DNA of 64,000 nucleotides from BPGX01 sp037447455 (GCA_037447455.1 JBBIGQ010000008.1:27067-91066), one strand, 5' to 3'; numbered from the stretch's first letter, positions 18,103 to 27,032 are shown. Notes: generated by a model not told the origin, from the sequence alone. A program made the numbers and translations.

Positions 18103-20001
18103 GTGAAGATTTATAAACCCAAATTGTTGGATTTTATCTGGAAAAAAAATATTCCACGTGTATTTATTGTTTTGCTGGATATTGTATTAGCTGTTCTTTC
18201 ATTGCTCGTATCTGTATTGCTTCGGTTTAATTTTGAATATATTCCAGATGTTGACAGAAGAAATCTGCCGTATAATTTTCTGTTTGTGGTTCTTGTTCGG
18301 CTGCTGTTTGAGTTATCATTTAATATTCATAAAGGTATGTTCAGACATAGCAGTTCCAGAGATGCCTTTCGAATTTTTTACAGCACATTAGCCGGAAGCA
18401 CTGTGTTGTTAGGAATTAATTTTGTGTGGCTGTATTTATATGGTCAATTTGTATTTCCCACTTCTGTGATTATTATTGATTTTTTGGTGTATATATTTCT
18501 AATGGTATCTGCTCGTATTATTGTCAAAACATTATACATTGAGTATAAAAATCCATATAAGAATAAAAAGTATGTATTGATATACGGAGCAGGGGAAGCA
18601 GGGATTTTAACTAAAAGAGCGTTGGATAAGGACGCACTTTCGCACTACAAGGTTATTGGGTTTATAGATGATGATGAACAAAAACAAGGGCGACGAATAG
18701 AGAATATTCATATATATGCTCCGGAAGATATGGAAGAATTGGTAAAAAATAAAAACATTGATGCCGTTGTAATTAGTATTCAAAATCTTACTGTTGAGAA
18801 AAAACAGGAAATAGCTGAAAGATCTTTGAATCTTAATATTCAGGTACTGTATGTGCCGCCGGTTTCCAAATGGATAAATGGACAGTTGAGTTCGTATCAG
18901 ATTAAGGCCATTCATATTGAAGATTTATTAGAAAGAGCGCCCATTAATCTGAATAATCCTTTCGTTAAAAGTGAATTGGAAAGTAAGGTGATAGTGATAA
19001 CCGGTGCTGCCGGATCAATCGGTAGTGAAATAGTGCGTCAGTGCGCTTATTATCAACCTAAACATTTGGTGCTGTTGGATATTGCAGAAACGGCTTTATA
19101 TGAATTAGAATTAGAAATGAAGGATAGATTTCCGCAATTATCTTTTGAAACTGTGATTGGAGATGTGAAAAATGTTGTTCGTATGCGCAGAGTGTTTGAA
19201 TATTTCAAGCCGGATATAGTATTTCATGCGGCGGCCTATAAACACGTACCTGTGATGGAAGATAATCCTTCGGAAGCGATATACAATAATGTTTTGGGGA
19301 CTAAGGTCATAGCAGATTTATCGGAGCACTTTGGAGTAAAGAAAATGATATTAATATCAACAGATAAAGCAGTTAATCCAACGAATGTAATGGGGGCTTC
19401 CAAGCGCATAGCAGAAATTTATGTGCAGAGTAAAAACAAACTTTCTTCAACGAAGTATATTACGACACGATTTGGTAATGTGCTTGGTTCTAACGGTTCT
19501 GTCATTCTGAGATTTAAAAAGCAAATAGAAGCTGGTGGTCCTGTGACGGTTACGCATCCTGAGATAACGCGTTTTTTTATGACTGTACCGGAGGCTTGTC
19601 AATTAGTTTTGGAAGCGGCGGCTATGGGGAATGGCGGAGAAATTTTTATATTTGATATGGGAGAGCCGGTTAAAATATATGATTTGGCAGTTAAAATGAT
19701 TCGCTTGTCGGGGTTAAGAGAAAATGAAGATATTAAAATTGTTTTTACAGGATTGCGTCAGGGCGAAAAGTTATATGAGGAAGTATTGGCAGATGCAGAA
19801 AAAAACATTCCTACGCACCATTCTAAAATTTTGATCGCCAAAGTTCGTGAGTATGATTTTAATGCTGTAGAAAAACACATTTCACAATTGATTAAAGCAT
19901 TTGAGACGCAGGATAACTTCTTAATTGTTCAGCAGATGAAGAGCCTTATTCCGGAGTATACAAGCAATAATTCGGTGTTTGAGGAGTTAGATAAGAAATG
20001 A
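18103..20001 (+). CDS. Membrane nucleotide-sugar 4,6-dehydratase (FlaA1/CapD/WbpM family)
   Basis: 632 residues from a GTG codon at 18103; no ATG lies near enough to keep the N-terminal membrane domain. Four membrane segments (about 15-150) and a first Rossmann domain (about 155-280) precede an extended SDR domain with TGAAGSIGSE (G301 to G307 as the NAD(P) loop) and STDKAVNPTNVMGASKR, where Met430 replaces the usual Tyr and Lys434 is retained, as in WbpM/PglF. Such enzymes convert UDP-GlcNAc to the 4-keto-6-deoxy sugar for surface glycans. The full two-domain form is present. Other glycan genes nearby are limited to the glycosyltransferase at 21172. Confidence 0.88.
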   Translation: MKIYKPKLLDFIWKKNIPRVFIVLLDIVLAVLSLLVSVLLRFNFEYIPDVDRRNLPYNFLFVVLVRLLFELSFNIHKGMFRHSSSRDAFRIFYSTLAGSTVLLGINFVWLYLYGQFVFPTSVIIIDFLVYIFLMVSARIIVKTLYIEYKNPYKNKKYVLIYGAGEAGILTKRALDKDALSHYKVIGFIDDDEQKQGRRIENIHIYAPEDMEELVKNKNIDAVVISIQNLTVEKKQEIAERSLNLNIQVLYVPPVSKWINGQLSSYQIKAIHIEDLLERAPINLNNPFVKSELESKVIVITGAAGSIGSEIVRQCAYYQPKHLVLLDIAETALYELELEMKDRFPQLSFETVIGDVKNVVRMRRVFEYFKPDIVFHAAAYKHVPVMEDNPSEAIYNNVLGTKVIADLSEHFGVKKMILISTDKAVNPTNVMGASKRIAEIYVQSKNKLSSTKYITTRFGNVLGSNGSVILRFKKQIEAGGPVTVTHPEITRFFMTVPEACQLVLEAAAMGNGGEIFIFDMGEPVKIYDLAVKMIRLSGLRENEDIKIVFTGLRQGEKLYEEVLADAEKNIPTHHSKILIAKVREYDFNAVEKHISQLIKAFETQDNFLIVQQMKSLIPEYTSNNSVFEELDKK

Positions 20002-20017
20002 AGCGACAGTGAATAAA

Positions 20018-21061
20018 TTAGCCATTTGGGTAGCAGATAGGAATGCCGTAAGTAACATCAAGTTTCCACCATAATTTGGTATATCCGCCGCCACCGGGAG
20101 ATGGTGGAAGGATGTAAAATGTTGCAGAAACAGAATAATTGGTTATCACGTAACCGGGAGGGTTAGTAGGGATATTGGATATTCCAAGATTTCTGCAGCC
20201 ATTGATGTAGTTATTTAATTGAAAATCCATTAATTCAGGTGGCAAACACACATTTTGAGGTGATCCGGTGCCATAAAGGTCATAAAATAATGCGTTGGAA
20301 AAGTTATTGTTGACGTTATCAAAATTTAATGTTATGACATTGGTGTAGTAATAAGGATAGCATGGCGGATTGAATTGATAACAATTTAATTTATTATTAC
20401 ATAGAGTAGGGCCGTCATTATTTGTTGTGTAATTGGTGCAATAAAAAAATGGCGGGGTATTGGTGAGAGGCAAAGACCATCTTGCTCTGATTCCGGAATA
20501 AGGGTCGCATACATTTTCTGTTTTATTTCCACTATTATTTTCACATAGAATAATGTTTGCACTGATAGTCAGGTTATTAGTTTCGTTTAAATATGAATAA
20601 ATATCTATAATTTTTATGAGTTTATTTTGTTGTGTTTTTTGACTAATGTAGTTAAAGAGTGACGAGTATGCTATTGTTAGGTCGGTTAATGTGATATTTG
20701 TAGTGTCGCTAAGTTGGATACTAACACTTGTTGAATCAGAATAAGTTGAATTATTGGTCATTTGGTTGAAGTCATAATTTAATGCGGCTTCTAATAACCA
20801 GAGTGCAGAGTCAATAGGAACAATCTGTGAAGCAGTTTTAAATGAGGTATTAGCCGTTGCTTGTGTATAATATTTCAATGAGAGTATGCTGGACTTAATT
20901 ACATTGGGTTCTGCAACAATAATTTTTTGTTTGATTTCTTTGTTTTTCCCCGTGTGAGAAGTGTTTTTTTCAATAGTATTTTGGTTTACTATATCTTTTT
21001 TACAAGATAAAAATAATAATAAGTGACAGGATAAGAAAATGAGGATTGTTTTACGATTCAT
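20018..21061 (-). CDS. Hypothetical lipoprotein
   Basis: 347 residues from the ATG at 21061; the open frame continues to 21196, but the ATG begins MNRKTILIFLSCHLLLFLSCKKD, a lipoprotein signal with lipidated Cys20. The mature protein is Asn/Thr/Tyr-rich with a Pro/Cys-rich C-terminal third containing CYQFNPPCYPYYY and CRNLGISNIP, so disulfides are likely. No domain was recognised. It is convergent with the dehydratase gene (16-bp gap) and divergent from the glycosyltransferase. A weak TAAAATTG box lies at 21074-21081 on its strand. Confidence 0.65.
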   Translation of the reverse strand: MNRKTILIFLSCHLLLFLSCKKDIVNQNTIEKNTSHTGKNKEIKQKIIVAEPNVIKSSILSLKYYTQATANTSFKTASQIVPIDSALWLLEAALNYDFNQMTNNSTYSDSTSVSIQLSDTTNITLTDLTIAYSSLFNYISQKTQQNKLIKIIDIYSYLNETNNLTISANIILCENNSGNKTENVCDPYSGIRARWSLPLTNTPPFFYCTNYTTNNDGPTLCNNKLNCYQFNPPCYPYYYTNVITLNFDNVNNNFSNALFYDLYGTGSPQNVCLPPELMDFQLNNYINGCRNLGISNIPTNPPGYVITNYSVSATFYILPPSPGGGGYTKLWWKLDVTYGIPICYPNG

Positions 21062-21150
21062 GTTTTTTGATCGCAATTTTAAATGAAATTTTAATGATAG
21101 GGGTATGTTTTTTATCTTTTTCAGTTTTTTAAAAAGCCATTTCTTTTCAT

Positions 21151-21158
21151 TAGGTTTG
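21151..21158 (+). promoter_or_regulatory. -7 box (TAGGTTTG) for the glycosyltransferase
   Basis: Exact TAnnTTTG, 13 bp before the ATG at 21172, implying a leader of only a few nucleotides. Confidence 0.55.
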
Positions 21159-21171
21159 TCAAAAAAATTGA

Positions 21172-22128
21172 ATGCAGATTTCCTTGGTGATACCATTAAA
21201 AAACGAGGCAGAATCCTTATCAGAATTATATGAGTGGATAAGTAGAGTACTAGAAAATAACTATCAGTATGAAATTTTATTTATTGACGATGGAAGTGTG
21301 GATAATTCCTGGCAAATCATTCAGTCCCTATCTGAAAAAGATCGTCGTGTGAAAGGCATTCGTTTTATGAGAAATTATGGGAAGTCTGCGGCCTTGCAGA
21401 TTGGATTTGAACACGTATGTGGCGATGTGGTGATTACAATGGATGCAGATTTGCAGGATAGTCCGGAAGAAATTCTGGAGTTGTACAAAATGATTACAGA
21501 AGAGAATTTTGATTTAGTGAGTGGTTGGAAAAAGGTTCGTTATGATAGTGTGGTTACTAAAAATATTCCTTCTAAAATTTACAATGCAGTGGTAAGATAT
21601 TTTAGTGGGATTTATTTACATGATTTTAATTGTGGATTGAAGGCATACAAGAAAAAAGTCGTGAAAAGCATTGAAGTGTATGGTGAGATGCATCGCTTTA
21701 TTCCTGTTATTGCTAAATATGCAGGCTTCAAAAGAATAGGTGAAAAAGTGGTACAGCACCATCCAAGAAAATATGGAAAAAGTAAGTTTGGATGGGAACG
21801 TTTTATCAATGGCTTTTTGGATTTATTGACAATTCTGTTTATGTCAAAGTTTGGTAAAAAGCCGATGCATTTTTTTGGATTAGTGGGTACCATTATGTTT
21901 ATCATTGGTTTTGTGGCTAGTGTGTATTTAGGAGTGGATAAGTTGTATAGAGTGTATCATCATTTGCCGGCACGACTTATTGTTCATAGACCTTCTTTTT
22001 ATATCGCATTGACCAGCATGATTTTAGGTACTTTACTTTTTGTGGCTGGCTTTTTGGGAGAAATGATTAACCGTAATTCTACTCTTAGAAATAAATATCT
22101 GATAGAAGAAAAGCAGAATATTGAATAA
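21172..22128 (+). CDS. Family 2 glycosyltransferase, polyprenyl-phosphate sugar type (ArnC/GtrB-like)
   Basis: 318 residues. The GT-A domain shows VIPLKNEAESL at the N terminus, IDDG (D39-D40) and the metal-binding MDADLQD (D91-D93). The C-terminal part has two membrane segments (about 232-255 and 280-305), as in enzymes that load a sugar from a nucleotide donor onto undecaprenyl phosphate. It probably supplies a lipid-linked sugar for glycan or lipid modification. The next gene overlaps by one base (TAATG), so the two are translationally coupled. Confidence 0.88.
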   Translation: MQISLVIPLKNEAESLSELYEWISRVLENNYQYEILFIDDGSVDNSWQIIQSLSEKDRRVKGIRFMRNYGKSAALQIGFEHVCGDVVITMDADLQDSPEEILELYKMITEENFDLVSGWKKVRYDSVVTKNIPSKIYNAVVRYFSGIYLHDFNCGLKAYKKKVVKSIEVYGEMHRFIPVIAKYAGFKRIGEKVVQHHPRKYGKSKFGWERFINGFLDLLTILFMSKFGKKPMHFFGLVGTIMFIIGFVASVYLGVDKLYRVYHHLPARLIVHRPSFYIALTSMILGTLLFVAGFLGEMINRNSTLRNKYLIEEKQNIE

Positions 22129-22721
22129 TGTCAACAGATGAGAAAGATACAGAAGATATTCAACGGTTAAAACGTGAAATTATTTTTCTAAAGAGAAAGA
22201 TAGAACATTTAAAGTTTAAAAATTCCTTACTATTCCGAATCTTAAATATTGTCAACCGAATTATTTTCATGGTATTTGTTCAATATATTATTTCATACCT
22301 ATTTGAAATTAATATTATGAAAATTCAGAATCGCAACATTGAGTTTAAAATCTATCCTTATGAGGCAGAGCAGATAAAACTGTATACGATTGTCTTTAAA
22401 TACCATCATTATTTTTTTAAAGTAAGAATAAACAAAGAACTTGATAGAACAATTACTTATTCCGATGCCATGATTAGTCAGGATTTGATTTTTCGATTAC
22501 CACAAAAATTTAAGTTATTAAACTTAAACAACAAATGGTTTTTAGTTTATGAATCATTAGGCGTTTTGACAATTTGTTTAATAATAGTTTTTGTTCAGGT
22601 AATTGCTTTTTTATACAAACTAAATGAAAGTTTTTATTCCTTGTTTTCAATTTCTCTGTTAAGCGTTACTTCTTTTATCGGGATAATTATTTTTTCTGCC
22701 TACATTCATAATTTTATTTAA
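22128..22721 (+). CDS. Hypothetical membrane protein with N-terminal coiled coil
   Basis: 197 residues. A charged helical N terminus (about 1-35, heptad-like) is followed by a hydrophobic segment (about 40-63), a basic/aromatic extracytoplasmic region, and two C-terminal membrane segments (about 143-165 and 172-196). No family was recognised. The start overlaps the glycosyltransferase stop (TAATG), suggesting a partner role, for example anchoring or transferring the lipid-linked sugar product; this is inference from position only. Confidence 0.65.
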   Translation: MSTDEKDTEDIQRLKREIIFLKRKIEHLKFKNSLLFRILNIVNRIIFMVFVQYIISYLFEINIMKIQNRNIEFKIYPYEAEQIKLYTIVFKYHHYFFKVRINKELDRTITYSDAMISQDLIFRLPQKFKLLNLNNKWFLVYESLGVLTICLIIVFVQVIAFLYKLNESFYSLFSISLLSVTSFIGIIIFSAYIHNFI

Positions 22722-22785
22722 AACAAGCAATTTGTTTTCAAAAAGAGCAAAAAATTCTTTTGATTTGCTGCATAAACATGAATCT

Positions 22786-23298
22786 ATGAAAAAGTATTTT
22801 GCATTATTTTTAGTTTTAGTTGGAAACGTAGTATGGGCACAAAAAACAGCGTATGTAGATACAGATTATATTTTAGGTAATATACCGGAATATAAAATGG
22901 CACAAGAAACATTGGATAAATTAGCAGCCGATTGGCAGAAAGAAATAGACGCTAAATATGCAGAAATTGATAAATTATACAAGGCCTATCAGGCCGATGC
23001 TCTGCTCTTAACTGAAGATATGAGAAAGAAAAGAGAAAACGAAATTATTAACAAAGAAAAAGAAGTAAGAGAGTTACAAAAACAACGTTTGGGAGTAGAT
23101 GGGGAATTATTTAAGAAAAGACAAGAGCTTGTAAAACCTGTGCAGGATAAGGTTTACAATGCTATCAAGTCGGTCGCTGAAAGAAAAGGTATTGCATTTG
23201 TATTCGATAAAGCCGGTGCTGTTACATTATTATATTCTAATAGCAAATACGATTTGAGTGAAGAAGTGATAAAAGAACTGGGCGTTAAAAAGAAATAA
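22786..23298 (+). CDS. OmpH/Skp-family periplasmic chaperone (copy 1)
   Basis: 170 residues from the ATG at 22786 (an upstream TTG-initiated extension is rejected because it precedes the signal peptide). Signal peptide MKKYFALFLVLVGNVVWAQ, then the Skp core YVDTDYILGNIPEYKMAQ, long charged helices (about 40-110) forming the tentacles, and the closing YNAIKSVAERKGIAFVFDK. Skp trimers hold unfolded outer-membrane proteins on the way to the Bam complex. A paralogue follows at 23773, with an unrelated gene between. Confidence 0.88.
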   Translation: MKKYFALFLVLVGNVVWAQKTAYVDTDYILGNIPEYKMAQETLDKLAADWQKEIDAKYAEIDKLYKAYQADALLLTEDMRKKRENEIINKEKEVRELQKQRLGVDGELFKKRQELVKPVQDKVYNAIKSVAERKGIAFVFDKAGAVTLLYSNSKYDLSEEVIKELGVKKK

Positions 23299-23300
23299 TG

Positions 23301-23308
23301 TAAATTTG
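23301..23308 (+). promoter_or_regulatory. -7 box (TAAATTTG) for the DUF5618-like gene
   Basis: Exact TAnnTTTG two bases after the Skp-1 stop codon and 13 bp before the ATG at 23322. The gene therefore appears to have its own promoter. Confidence 0.55.
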
Positions 23309-23321
23309 AAAAGAAAAAAAT

Positions 23322-23717
23322 ATGCACAAAACAAAAGAAGAACATATAGCCGATGCACGAAGGCACATAGAGAATGCCCGTGTAATATTGAAAGAGAAAG
23401 GGAAGAAGGAAGACGGCTTTTATATGGATAGTAAATATGTTGCAGCGGTAGGGCATTGGGCGTACAGAGTCGTGTTGATAGCACTGGATGAATTGATGAA
23501 AGTACATGGGATAAAGAAGCGGACAAGGAAACATGTAGATGATTACAGAGATTTTATTGCAAAGCAGGATAGGAAAGTGTTGAACTATTTTAATGTGGTA
23601 TACGAACAATTACATCTTGTGATGGGATATGGCGGAATAGGCGAGTATGTTATTGTTCAAAAAGGATTAGAATGTGCAGAACATATTATAGATTGGGTAG
23701 AAAAGAAATTAAAATAA
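23322..23717 (+). CDS. DUF5618-like small helical protein
   Basis: 131 residues, soluble, all-helical and basic, with no signal peptide. Its composition and order (repeated A-x-x-H-I-x-x-A helix, GHWAYRVVLIALDELM, KHVDDYRDFIA, MGYGGIGEYVIVQKGLECAEHIIDW) resemble the DUF5618 family as I recall it; the overall look is HEPN-like, but the HEPN catalytic R-x4-6-H motif is not evident. Function unknown. It is placed between two Skp paralogues on the same strand but has its own promoter box, so it may be a later insertion into an ancestral skp tandem. Confidence 0.6.
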   Translation: MHKTKEEHIADARRHIENARVILKEKGKKEDGFYMDSKYVAAVGHWAYRVVLIALDELMKVHGIKKRTRKHVDDYRDFIAKQDRKVLNYFNVVYEQLHLVMGYGGIGEYVIVQKGLECAEHIIDWVEKKLK

Positions 23718-23732
23718 CTCAATTAAATTCAT

Positions 23733-23740
23733 TAAACTTG
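23733..23740 (+). promoter_or_regulatory. Weak -7 box (TAAACTTG) for Skp copy 2
   Basis: One mismatch to TAnnTTTG, 32 bp before the ATG at 23773. Confidence 0.35.
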
Positions 23741-23772
23741 CACGGTAAATTATTAACTAAAAAATAAACACT

Positions 23773-24378
23773 ATGAAAATTCAGAAAATCATCATTGCAG
23801 CAGGATTATGTTTCACCATGTCAACTATTGGAATAGCGCAAAAAGTTGCTCACTTAAGTTTGGACTCACTGGTCAGTTCAATGCCTGAAACTAAAACAGC
23901 AAGAGAACAAGCACAAAATTACCTGAAAGACCTTGAAAAAACGGTTATGTCCATGGAACAAGAACTGCAAACAAAATATAACGACTATCTGGCTAATGAA
24001 GCCACTATGAGTGATTTGGTAAAGAAAACCAAACAAGAAGAGTTACAATCTTTGCAAAAAAGAATAGAGGACTTTAAAACTCAGGCACAACAGGACTATC
24101 AAGCCAAATACCAAATGCTTATTAATCCTATATTAGAAAAAGCGAAAAAAGCCATTGAAATAGTGGCAAAAGAAAATGGCTATAAATATGTTCTTGATTC
24201 CAGTGCCGGATTTATCTTATACTCTGAGCCATCTGACGATATTTTACCATTAGTTAAGAAAAAAATGGCATCTATGCCACCTGCTAACTTGCCCGGTAAA
24301 GAAAACAATCCTGCCAATCAGGACAAAGGTACCAATAAACCGACTCCTTCTAATAACAAAGCTGGCACAAAGAAATAA
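23773..24378 (+). CDS. OmpH/Skp-family periplasmic chaperone (copy 2)
   Basis: 201 residues. Signal peptide MKIQKIIIAAGLCFTMSTIG ending in IAQ, then VAHLSLDSLVSSMPETKTA, a helical hairpin (about 45-120) and a VAKENGYKYVLDSSAGFILYS closing strand, all as in Skp. It differs from copy 1 by a hydrophilic Asn/Pro/Lys-rich tail after about residue 170. Bacteroidota often carry two to three tandem skp-like genes, frequently downstream of bamA; no bamA is present here. Confidence 0.88.
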   Translation: MKIQKIIIAAGLCFTMSTIGIAQKVAHLSLDSLVSSMPETKTAREQAQNYLKDLEKTVMSMEQELQTKYNDYLANEATMSDLVKKTKQEELQSLQKRIEDFKTQAQQDYQAKYQMLINPILEKAKKAIEIVAKENGYKYVLDSSAGFILYSEPSDDILPLVKKKMASMPPANLPGKENNPANQDKGTNKPTPSNNKAGTKK

Positions 24379-24410
24379 CAGTTTCTAAACCTAAATTAAA
24401 AATTTTTACT

Positions 24411-24418
24411 TATTTTTG
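24411..24418 (+). promoter_or_regulatory. -7 box (TATTTTTG) for ssb
   Basis: Exact TAnnTTTG followed by CG, 27 bp before the ssb ATG at 24446. Confidence 0.6.
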
Positions 24419-24445
24419 CGAAAGAAATAACAAAACAATACCACT

Positions 24446-24886
24446 ATGGCAAACGTAAACAAAGTTATCCTTATTGGAAATGTAGGCAGAGACCCTGAAA
24501 TCAGGTACTTAAACAACAATGTACCAAAAGCCAATTTTGTGCTTGCTACACATGAGTACTTTAAAGACAGTCAGGGTAGAAAAGTCGAACAAACAGAATG
24601 GCACAACATCGTGTGCTGGAGAAAATTAGCAGAAATTGCTCAAAAAATTCTCAAAAAAGGGATGAAAGTATATGTAGAAGGTAGGTTACAAACCAGACAT
24701 TGGGTTGACAAGAATGGTAACAAAAAACAAGTTACCGAAATTGTTGCGGATAATTTTATTGTCATTCGTAAAATTTTCAATAAGCAAGAAGAACGGGAAT
24801 TAAGTGAAACAACAACAATTACTAAGGAAATTATTAATGACACTACAGAACCAAGCAACACGGAAAATTTAGATGCTGCTTTATAG
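24446..24886 (+). CDS. ssb: Single-stranded DNA-binding protein
   Basis: 146 residues. The OB-fold (about 1-108) is typical: NKVILIGNVGRDPEIRYL, TEWHNIVCWRKLAEIA, KGMKVYVEGRLQTR. It protects single-stranded DNA in replication and repair. The short tail after 110 ends in ENLDAAL rather than the acidic DDLPF-type tip that recruits replication proteins, which is unusual for a main chromosomal SSB, so this may be a secondary copy. A strong terminator follows, so it appears monocistronic. Confidence 0.92.
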   Translation: MANVNKVILIGNVGRDPEIRYLNNNVPKANFVLATHEYFKDSQGRKVEQTEWHNIVCWRKLAEIAQKILKKGMKVYVEGRLQTRHWVDKNGNKKQVTEIVADNFIVIRKIFNKQEERELSETTTITKEIINDTTEPSNTENLDAAL

Positions 24887-24916
24887 TAGTAATACATAGA
24901 ATCTTACGGAAATTTG

Positions 24917-24957
24917 AACCCTTCCCTTTTTAACTATAAAAGTGGAAGGGTTTTTAA
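24917..24957 (+). terminator. Rho-independent terminator of ssb
   Basis: Nine-base stem AACCCTTCC (24917-24925) / GGAAGGGTT (24944-24952), extended by an A/T-paired inner part, then a run of T. It ends 15 bp before the next ATG, so it could also act as a leader hairpin of the following gene. Confidence 0.75.
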
Positions 24958-24971
24958 TTACCAAAAAAATT

Positions 24972-25616
24972 ATGAATATTCAAGTATTTGAATTTAGCTT
25001 TTTTCATGAGAATACGTATTTAATCTGGGATGAGACAAAAGAATGTATCATTATTGACCCTGGTAATTCGCAGAATAGCGAAGATGCAGAATTGTTTAAT
25101 TTTATAGAACAAATGCAGTTGAAACCGGTGCGATTATTACTGACGCATGGTCATATTGATCATATTGCGGGTAACGATGCGATATTGAACAAATATCATT
25201 TACTACCAGAAATTCACAAAGAAGATATCTTTTTAATACATGCTCACGAAAGAACAGCACAAATGTATGGTATTCCTTGTATTCCGTCCCCCTTACCACA
25301 AAAGTTTATTGAAGAAGGTGACGTTGTGAAATTTGGAAATTCAGAACTGCATTGTATACACACTCCCGGACACTCGCCTGGTAGTATCACGTATTATGCC
25401 CCACAAGAAAAATTTGCCATTGTAGGCGATGTGTTGTTTTATGAAAGTATAGGAAGAACCGATTTACCAAAAGGAGATTTTGAAACCTTGAAAAACAGTA
25501 TTCAAAAAAAATTGTATTGTTTACCTGAACAAACCATTGTTTATCCCGGTCATGGTCCGTCCACCACTATTGCACATGAAAAAAAGTTTAATATCTATGT
25601 AAGAGGAGGTGTATGA
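24972..25616 (+). CDS. Metallo-beta-lactamase-fold hydrolase (glyoxalase II-like)
   Basis: 214 residues from the ATG at 24972; an in-frame GTG at 24942 lies inside the terminator hairpin and is rejected. The metal-binding motif THGHIDH (H59, H61, D63, H64) is followed by HTPGHSPGS, VGDVLF and YPGHGPSTT, the full set of zinc ligands of the fold. This compact type (YcbL-like) hydrolyses thioesters such as S-lactoylglutathione analogues or related substrates; the exact one is not given by sequence. The next gene overlaps its stop (ATGA). Confidence 0.85.
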   Translation: MNIQVFEFSFFHENTYLIWDETKECIIIDPGNSQNSEDAELFNFIEQMQLKPVRLLLTHGHIDHIAGNDAILNKYHLLPEIHKEDIFLIHAHERTAQMYGIPCIPSPLPQKFIEEGDVVKFGNSELHCIHTPGHSPGSITYYAPQEKFAIVGDVLFYESIGRTDLPKGDFETLKNSIQKKLYCLPEQTIVYPGHGPSTTIAHEKKFNIYVRGGV

Positions 25617-25978
25617 AAAGACCCTGGTACATAACGATATTTTGTATAGCGGCTTGGTTGTGGTTATTTATCCTGTTTCCGTCCGTATTCTCACCTGAGA
25701 CAAAAAAAATACATCTGTTATTACCAAGTATTTATGGTATTGTAATTGCCTTAATGTTTGTAGCAATTGTAGCTGTCTGGCATCTGAAACGATGGGGCTT
25801 AGAATTATTTTTTATTATTTTACTTATAAAAACATTTCTGGATAATAGTGTGTACAGCACTACCACATCATCCAATGGTACCGTTTCTTTGAACCTTTCA
25901 TCTGGATTTGTTTTTTTCTTTATTTATGGTGTAATAATTGCTTTGTTATTTTATAATAAAATGCAAAAAGAATTATAA
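25613..25978 (+). CDS. Small hypothetical membrane protein
   Basis: 121 residues with four likely membrane segments (about 6-26, 36-58, 64-82, 97-115) and short loops; an STTTSSNGTVSLNLSS loop lies between the last two. No family was recognised. ATGA overlap with the metallo-hydrolase gene implies coupling. The asparaginase gene follows after 9 bp. Confidence 0.65.
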   Translation: MKRPWYITIFCIAAWLWLFILFPSVFSPETKKIHLLLPSIYGIVIALMFVAIVAVWHLKRWGLELFFIILLIKTFLDNSVYSTTTSSNGTVSLNLSSGFVFFFIYGVIIALLFYNKMQKEL

Positions 25979-25987
25979 ATTTTTTAT

Positions 25988-26944
25988 ATGAAACAACAAC
26001 TTGCAAGATTAGGTGTGTTCATATTAATTTTAATTTTTAATGGTATGGCACAACAAAAATATGGAATAGTAATACATGGTGGTGCAGGGGTGATTCTACC
26101 GGAACATTTTACAGAAGAACAAAAGAAATTTTATTATCAGAAACTGAGTGAAGCATTGGATAGTGGATATGCTGTTTTAGAAAAAGGCGGCACGGCTACC
26201 GATGCTGTTGTGGCGGCTATTAAAATTCTGGAAGATAGTCCACTATTTAATGCAGGTAAGGGTTCGGTATTCAATGCAAAAGGGCAAATAGAAATGGATG
26301 CGTCTATAATGGAAGGTAAATCAATGAAGGCAGGCGCTGTGGCAGGTGTTAGAAGAATAAAAAATCCTATTGAAGGCGCTAAATTGGTCATGGAGCAAAC
26401 ACCACATGTGATGCTGATTGGTCAAGGTGCTGAGAATTTATGGAAAGAAAAAGGTTATAAGTTAGTAGATACGAGCTATTTCTATGAGAAAAAGCAATTT
26501 GAAAAATGGAAAGCCAATAAAATAAATAAACATGGAACGGTAGGTGCTGTGGCATTGGATAAACAAGGTAATTTAGCAGCGGGCACTTCTACGGGTGGTA
26601 TGATGAATAAAATGCCGGGCAGAGTGGGGGATTCGCCGATAATTGGCGCAGGTACGTATGCGTCAAATTCATCTTGTGCTCTTTCCTGTACCGGACATGG
26701 TGAATATTTTATTCGTTATGCAGTTGCACACAGCGTACATGATAAGATGATTTATCAAAACAAAACATTAAAAGCAGCCGTGCATGAGGTGTTATTTGAT
26801 GTGCTTTATCCAATCGGAGGAACAGGTGGCATGATTGGAATAGATAAAGAGGGAAATGTTGTGATGGATTTTAATACAGAAGGAATGTACAGAGGATTTA
26901 AACTTTCATCGGGTGAGAAAGCTGTGTTTATTTTTAAGGACTAA
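25988..26944 (+). CDS. Isoaspartyl peptidase / L-asparaginase (plant type, Ntn hydrolase)
   Basis: 318 residues with a signal peptide ending near MAQQ, so it is periplasmic or secreted. Family features are IHGGAGV near the mature N terminus, NAGKGSVFNAKGQIEMDASIM, and the self-cleavage site KHGTVGAVALD, where Thr184 becomes the nucleophile of the beta subunit after cleavage at Gly183. GGTGGMIGID near the C terminus completes the active site. The enzyme removes isoaspartyl dipeptides and hydrolyses asparagine. Length is typical. Confidence 0.92.
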   Translation: MKQQLARLGVFILILIFNGMAQQKYGIVIHGGAGVILPEHFTEEQKKFYYQKLSEALDSGYAVLEKGGTATDAVVAAIKILEDSPLFNAGKGSVFNAKGQIEMDASIMEGKSMKAGAVAGVRRIKNPIEGAKLVMEQTPHVMLIGQGAENLWKEKGYKLVDTSYFYEKKQFEKWKANKINKHGTVGAVALDKQGNLAAGTSTGGMMNKMPGRVGDSPIIGAGTYASNSSCALSCTGHGEYFIRYAVAHSVHDKMIYQNKTLKAAVHEVLFDVLYPIGGTGGMIGIDKEGNVVMDFNTEGMYRGFKLSSGEKAVFIFKD

Positions 26945-27024
26945 GCACCAAAATCCTTTGAAACTAACATTAATGTGTGTATATTTTTTTGTGATTTTTT
27001 ATTAATGCCCTTTTATATTGTGTG

Positions 27025-27032
27025 TAAATTTG
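27025..27032 (+). promoter_or_regulatory. -7 box (TAAATTTG) for the mreB operon
   Basis: Exact TAnnTTTG, 19 bp before the mreB ATG at 27052, in the 107-bp gap after the asparaginase gene. Confidence 0.6.

Noticed and set aside
23154..23609. 151-codon minus-strand open frame across Skp copy 1 and the DUF5618-like gene
   Set aside because: Antisense to two supported genes, extreme Phe/Tyr/Cys content and no promoter.
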